DNA of 64,000 bases from Oegoconia quadripuncta (Eukaryota; Arthropoda; Insecta; Lepidoptera; Autostichidae). Location of the stretch: contig OX438758.1 of NCBI GenBank assembly GCA_949316235.1, positions 8,279,731 to 8,343,730 on the forward strand, in the 5' to 3' direction. How positions within the stretch are numbered: the stretch's first letter is position 1; every line of letters begins with the position of its first letter. Under the pieces are notes generated by a model that was given only the letters and a program-made list of their open reading frames with translations, was not told the origin of the DNA and made no database searches. This document shows, in pieces, positions 55,601 through 64,000 of the stretch. Both the position numbers and the translations under genes were made by a program.

Positions 55601-58237
55601 TCTCTTATTTCTTCAGTTTGTAAGTCAGTCTCAGTCAAAACAAGTAATTCGTCGTATATTTGGCGTATACAGAGTCTAGTCACGGTCAAGTCATTCTTCA
55701 GTAAAGTGCTACTTATAATTATAAAGAAAAATGCTACTTCACTCGCCGAGTTCCCGCCAAAAAGCCCCCCCCGTGCCGGGTGGAGAGAGTGAGTGAATGA
55801 ATGGGAATGGATCAGTACTCTGTGGAATGGATTGAGTGGACTTATTGGAGAAAGAAAACAAATGGTCTTTTTTCGGTGGGAATAAAGTGGGACTCCGAGT
55901 TTTTGAGTTTTTACGTGAAATAAGAATAAAAGGCACACAGGTGCTGTAATTGTGTAAAAGTGTAAGTAAAAAATGTATGATTTCGTATTCCCACAAGAAG
56001 CCGCCTAAATCTTCCGTATAGCACTATAACTAGAACTAACACAGAAGATGAAAGATGAATCTAAAGGAGTTATGTAGTAGCATAGAGGAATAACAGTAGT
56101 AGCATAGAGGAATAACACTACCCGAAGTAGTAGGCACACAGATTAGGCACTAACAGAAGTGTTGCCCGATTAGGCAAATGATTGACAATAGTAGGAAGAA
56201 AAAATTAGGGCTGTTCCAGTGGACAATTAAAAAACAAATATAGGACCGATAGTATCGAGAGATGGTGCTGATTCAAAGTCATGTGTCAACATTAAAGACA
56301 ATAATCAGTTTTATATAAAGTATTGATATAAACCTTTCTTTTACTTCCTTTTTAAAAACCGTATACTCTGTCATTGTCAAAGTCTGACTGTGCGAAATTT
56401 TGCTAATTAAAACCTAATATATCTATAGGTTTTATCATTCCAATTATTTACTTAATAAATCAAATACTGTTCATTTTCCTGGTTGATGAAATGATAAACC
56501 ACACATTAATAATGAGTGCTATTTTTCGAATCTATGTAGTTACAATATTTCCATAGATCTACAGAAATTGTGTAGCATCTGTGAGAAAAATGGTGCCCAA
56601 AAATATATTAAACAAAAATTATATTGGCCAGAGCCAATCAAATATTGGACAAAGTAACAAAACAACATCACTTTATTTTTACCGAACTACTTCGGAAGGA
56701 GGGTAATGTACATTCTACTGTGTGGTGGACATATTGGGAATATTTTTTCTAACTAGACTTATTGTCAGTGTCTGTATAACTAAATGGGACTTTAATTCGT
56801 ACACTCGTAGAAATTATGGTGATGATCTACAGATTAAGGTGTTAAGGTGAACACATGTAGTAGTATTTTCCCCAGTGTAATTTTCTTTTTTAGCTTAGAT
56901 TTAAGTTTTTTGGCATAGTTATTTTACTCTGTGATATAATCTAGCCCCAGTTAATACTAATTATGTGCAAAATAAATTACGTCGTTTCGCCGTTATTGAA
57001 CAATAAACGTTCCATAACGACGATCATGGAAGGCTGAAAGAAAACCCGCATTGGGATAAATCCGCCTATGTGCATAGTTTTAAGTTTTATTTATTTTCTT
57101 TTGTTTGTTTACAAACAAACAAACCAACAAACACACATACATCCTAATTTTCACATTAGAGAATATTATTGGTGGGATTGAATGGTAATAATGAATAGTC
57201 ATTTCATTACAAATGATACTAGAGTCGTTGTGAGGTGGTTTCCTTCGTCTGAGTTGTGAATAAATCTCATTCATTTCATTCATTCGTTCATGAATGTTTG
57301 TTGAATTTATTTATTTATTTTGATAGAAATGGTAAATAAAATTGATATCTGGTAACATTGGCTTTCCGTCCATTTTTGCAAAACTCAAAAAAAACGACGA
57401 CGGAAAAGAAAAAGGAATTTCTTTGTCGGTATAAATTTCTTTTCTTATTAATGGGCTGGATAATGTGAGTGAATTAAATTTATATTGCCGAGATTTCGTT
57501 TTAGTTGTTTGTTGTTGGGACAATAGAAAGGACGGCTGTCGAAACCGTAAGTATCGTGACATTTGACTCCAATTTGTGAGAAAGTGACCGTTGTGGACCG
57601 TTCGTAGCCAATGCAGATGTGTTCCAATTTCACATCTCGTTTTATAATAGGCATAGCTATAAATGTACCGGCACGCAATTAGCTATTTGTTCCGGAATAT
57701 CGGTGGTAGCCATTTCTGCGTCCGACACTTAGTCCGATATCATGGTCCGTTGAATCACCTCCAATATTTACGTCTCTTTAATCTGTTGGGTGCGTTGTTT
57801 TGGTTGAAGTTGTCCTCCTACGCGTAAAAGAAAGTGGGTGTACCAATTTTCTAGGTAGATGATGTATTAAATGGTCATACAAACATACCACCTGTGCAAA
57901 TATCTTTTAAACAGTTCCATATAAACAGAAATATACAAAAGGCCTACACATCATTCGACCTCTTTCGATTGGTTGTATATTTAGTATAATATAAACTCAA
58001 CACAAGATTCTTGATTGTTCCAAATAGGATCTCCTCGACCCTGCAAGGAAATCTGCATTCAGTAAACAAAGGTCAGATGCAAGTACAGTAATTTACATTC
58101 AGGGCCAACTTGTATCCTTTGTAACTGTTAGTTTCCAAGTAATATTTTGCCCATTTATTCAACTGAATCTGAAGCAGTATATCTTAATGCCAAAATTTCA
58201 TAACATTTATAAACATGTGTACAATTTTTCCCTCCAG
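55601..58237. other. Region upstream of msps
   Basis: It should hold the msps promoter and any non-coding first exon, but I could not fix either by eye. A short tandem repeat of GTAGTAGCATAGAGGAATAACA occurs twice at about 56073-56117. Minus-strand frames at 55555-55996 and 57311-57678 have no recognised domains. Confidence 0.3.
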
Positions 58238-63734
<5,497 letters not shown>

Positions 63735-64000
63735 GTTAGTTTCCATAAATTAAATTAGAAAATGACACCATATCAACAGGATTACAATATGCACTAATAA
63801 GGTGGTAATGTTATATTAAATGTTAAAACATTTATTGACTGCACTGTACCAGACAGAAGAAAGCAAACAATAAGCACTTTCAAATAAATAACAGAAATAA
63901 TAAATGAATAATTCACTGGTAGTTAATTACACCAAGCATGAGCACTATCCTGTATGATGACGGGCTGCCGGCTGTAATCACTATACACTGAAACGGCTCC
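63735..64000 (+). other. msps: msps intron 3, cut by window edge
   Basis: Starts with the donor GTTAGT. No further exon is visible before the end. Confidence 0.7.

Overview
The window looks like an AT-rich lepidopteran (moth or butterfly) chromosome segment. That reading rests on a split, intron-containing host gene, dense tRNA-headed SINEs of lepidopteran style, Helitron ends with the 3' pattern known from LEP1-type elements, RTE and Jockey LINE remnants, and a GC-rich R1-clade LINE. No bacterial-style gene organisation is present. I do not assign a species.

Only one host gene can be supported. The 5' end of mini spindles (msps; XMAP215/CKAP5 family) lies on the plus strand from about 58238 to the right edge. 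Three coding exons (58299-58500, 60868-60998, 63490-63734) join in frame and encode most of the first TOG domain, which binds tubulin. The rest of the gene lies beyond 64000. Its two introns carry transposon insertions: a Harbinger remnant in intron 1 and a SINE in intron 2.

The other roughly 58 kb is a graveyard of mobile elements. In order, the clearest items are: a Helitron-like end (about 1775-1934), a mariner with one frameshift (7261-8566), a LINE 3' fragment with a SINE nested in it (10670-11325), a LEP1-like Helitron (12509-12733), and an unexplained near-perfect hairpin (15442-15515). These are followed by a 5'-truncated R1-clade LINE with a 15-bp target duplication (18642-21386), a hAT element with an 8-bp target duplication (25430-26168), a SINE-rich zone (27300-33400), a Tc1/mariner-type MITE (37848-38027), a decayed Jockey LINE (46516-47562), an RTE tail (51770-52010) and two tandem MITE copies (53764-54239).

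The SINEs fall into four groups, labelled here A to D. A and B share a body but have different tRNA-like heads. C is the commonest long one and carries a conserved 3' tail. D has a tRNA-Leu-like head. Several are nested or split by later insertions, which gives a relative order of events. The stretches 2951-6034, 34223-37400 and 54240-57700 show almost nothing recognisable. No computation was run: all matches were made by eye, and repeat boundaries are good to about 5-10 bases unless a target duplication is given.
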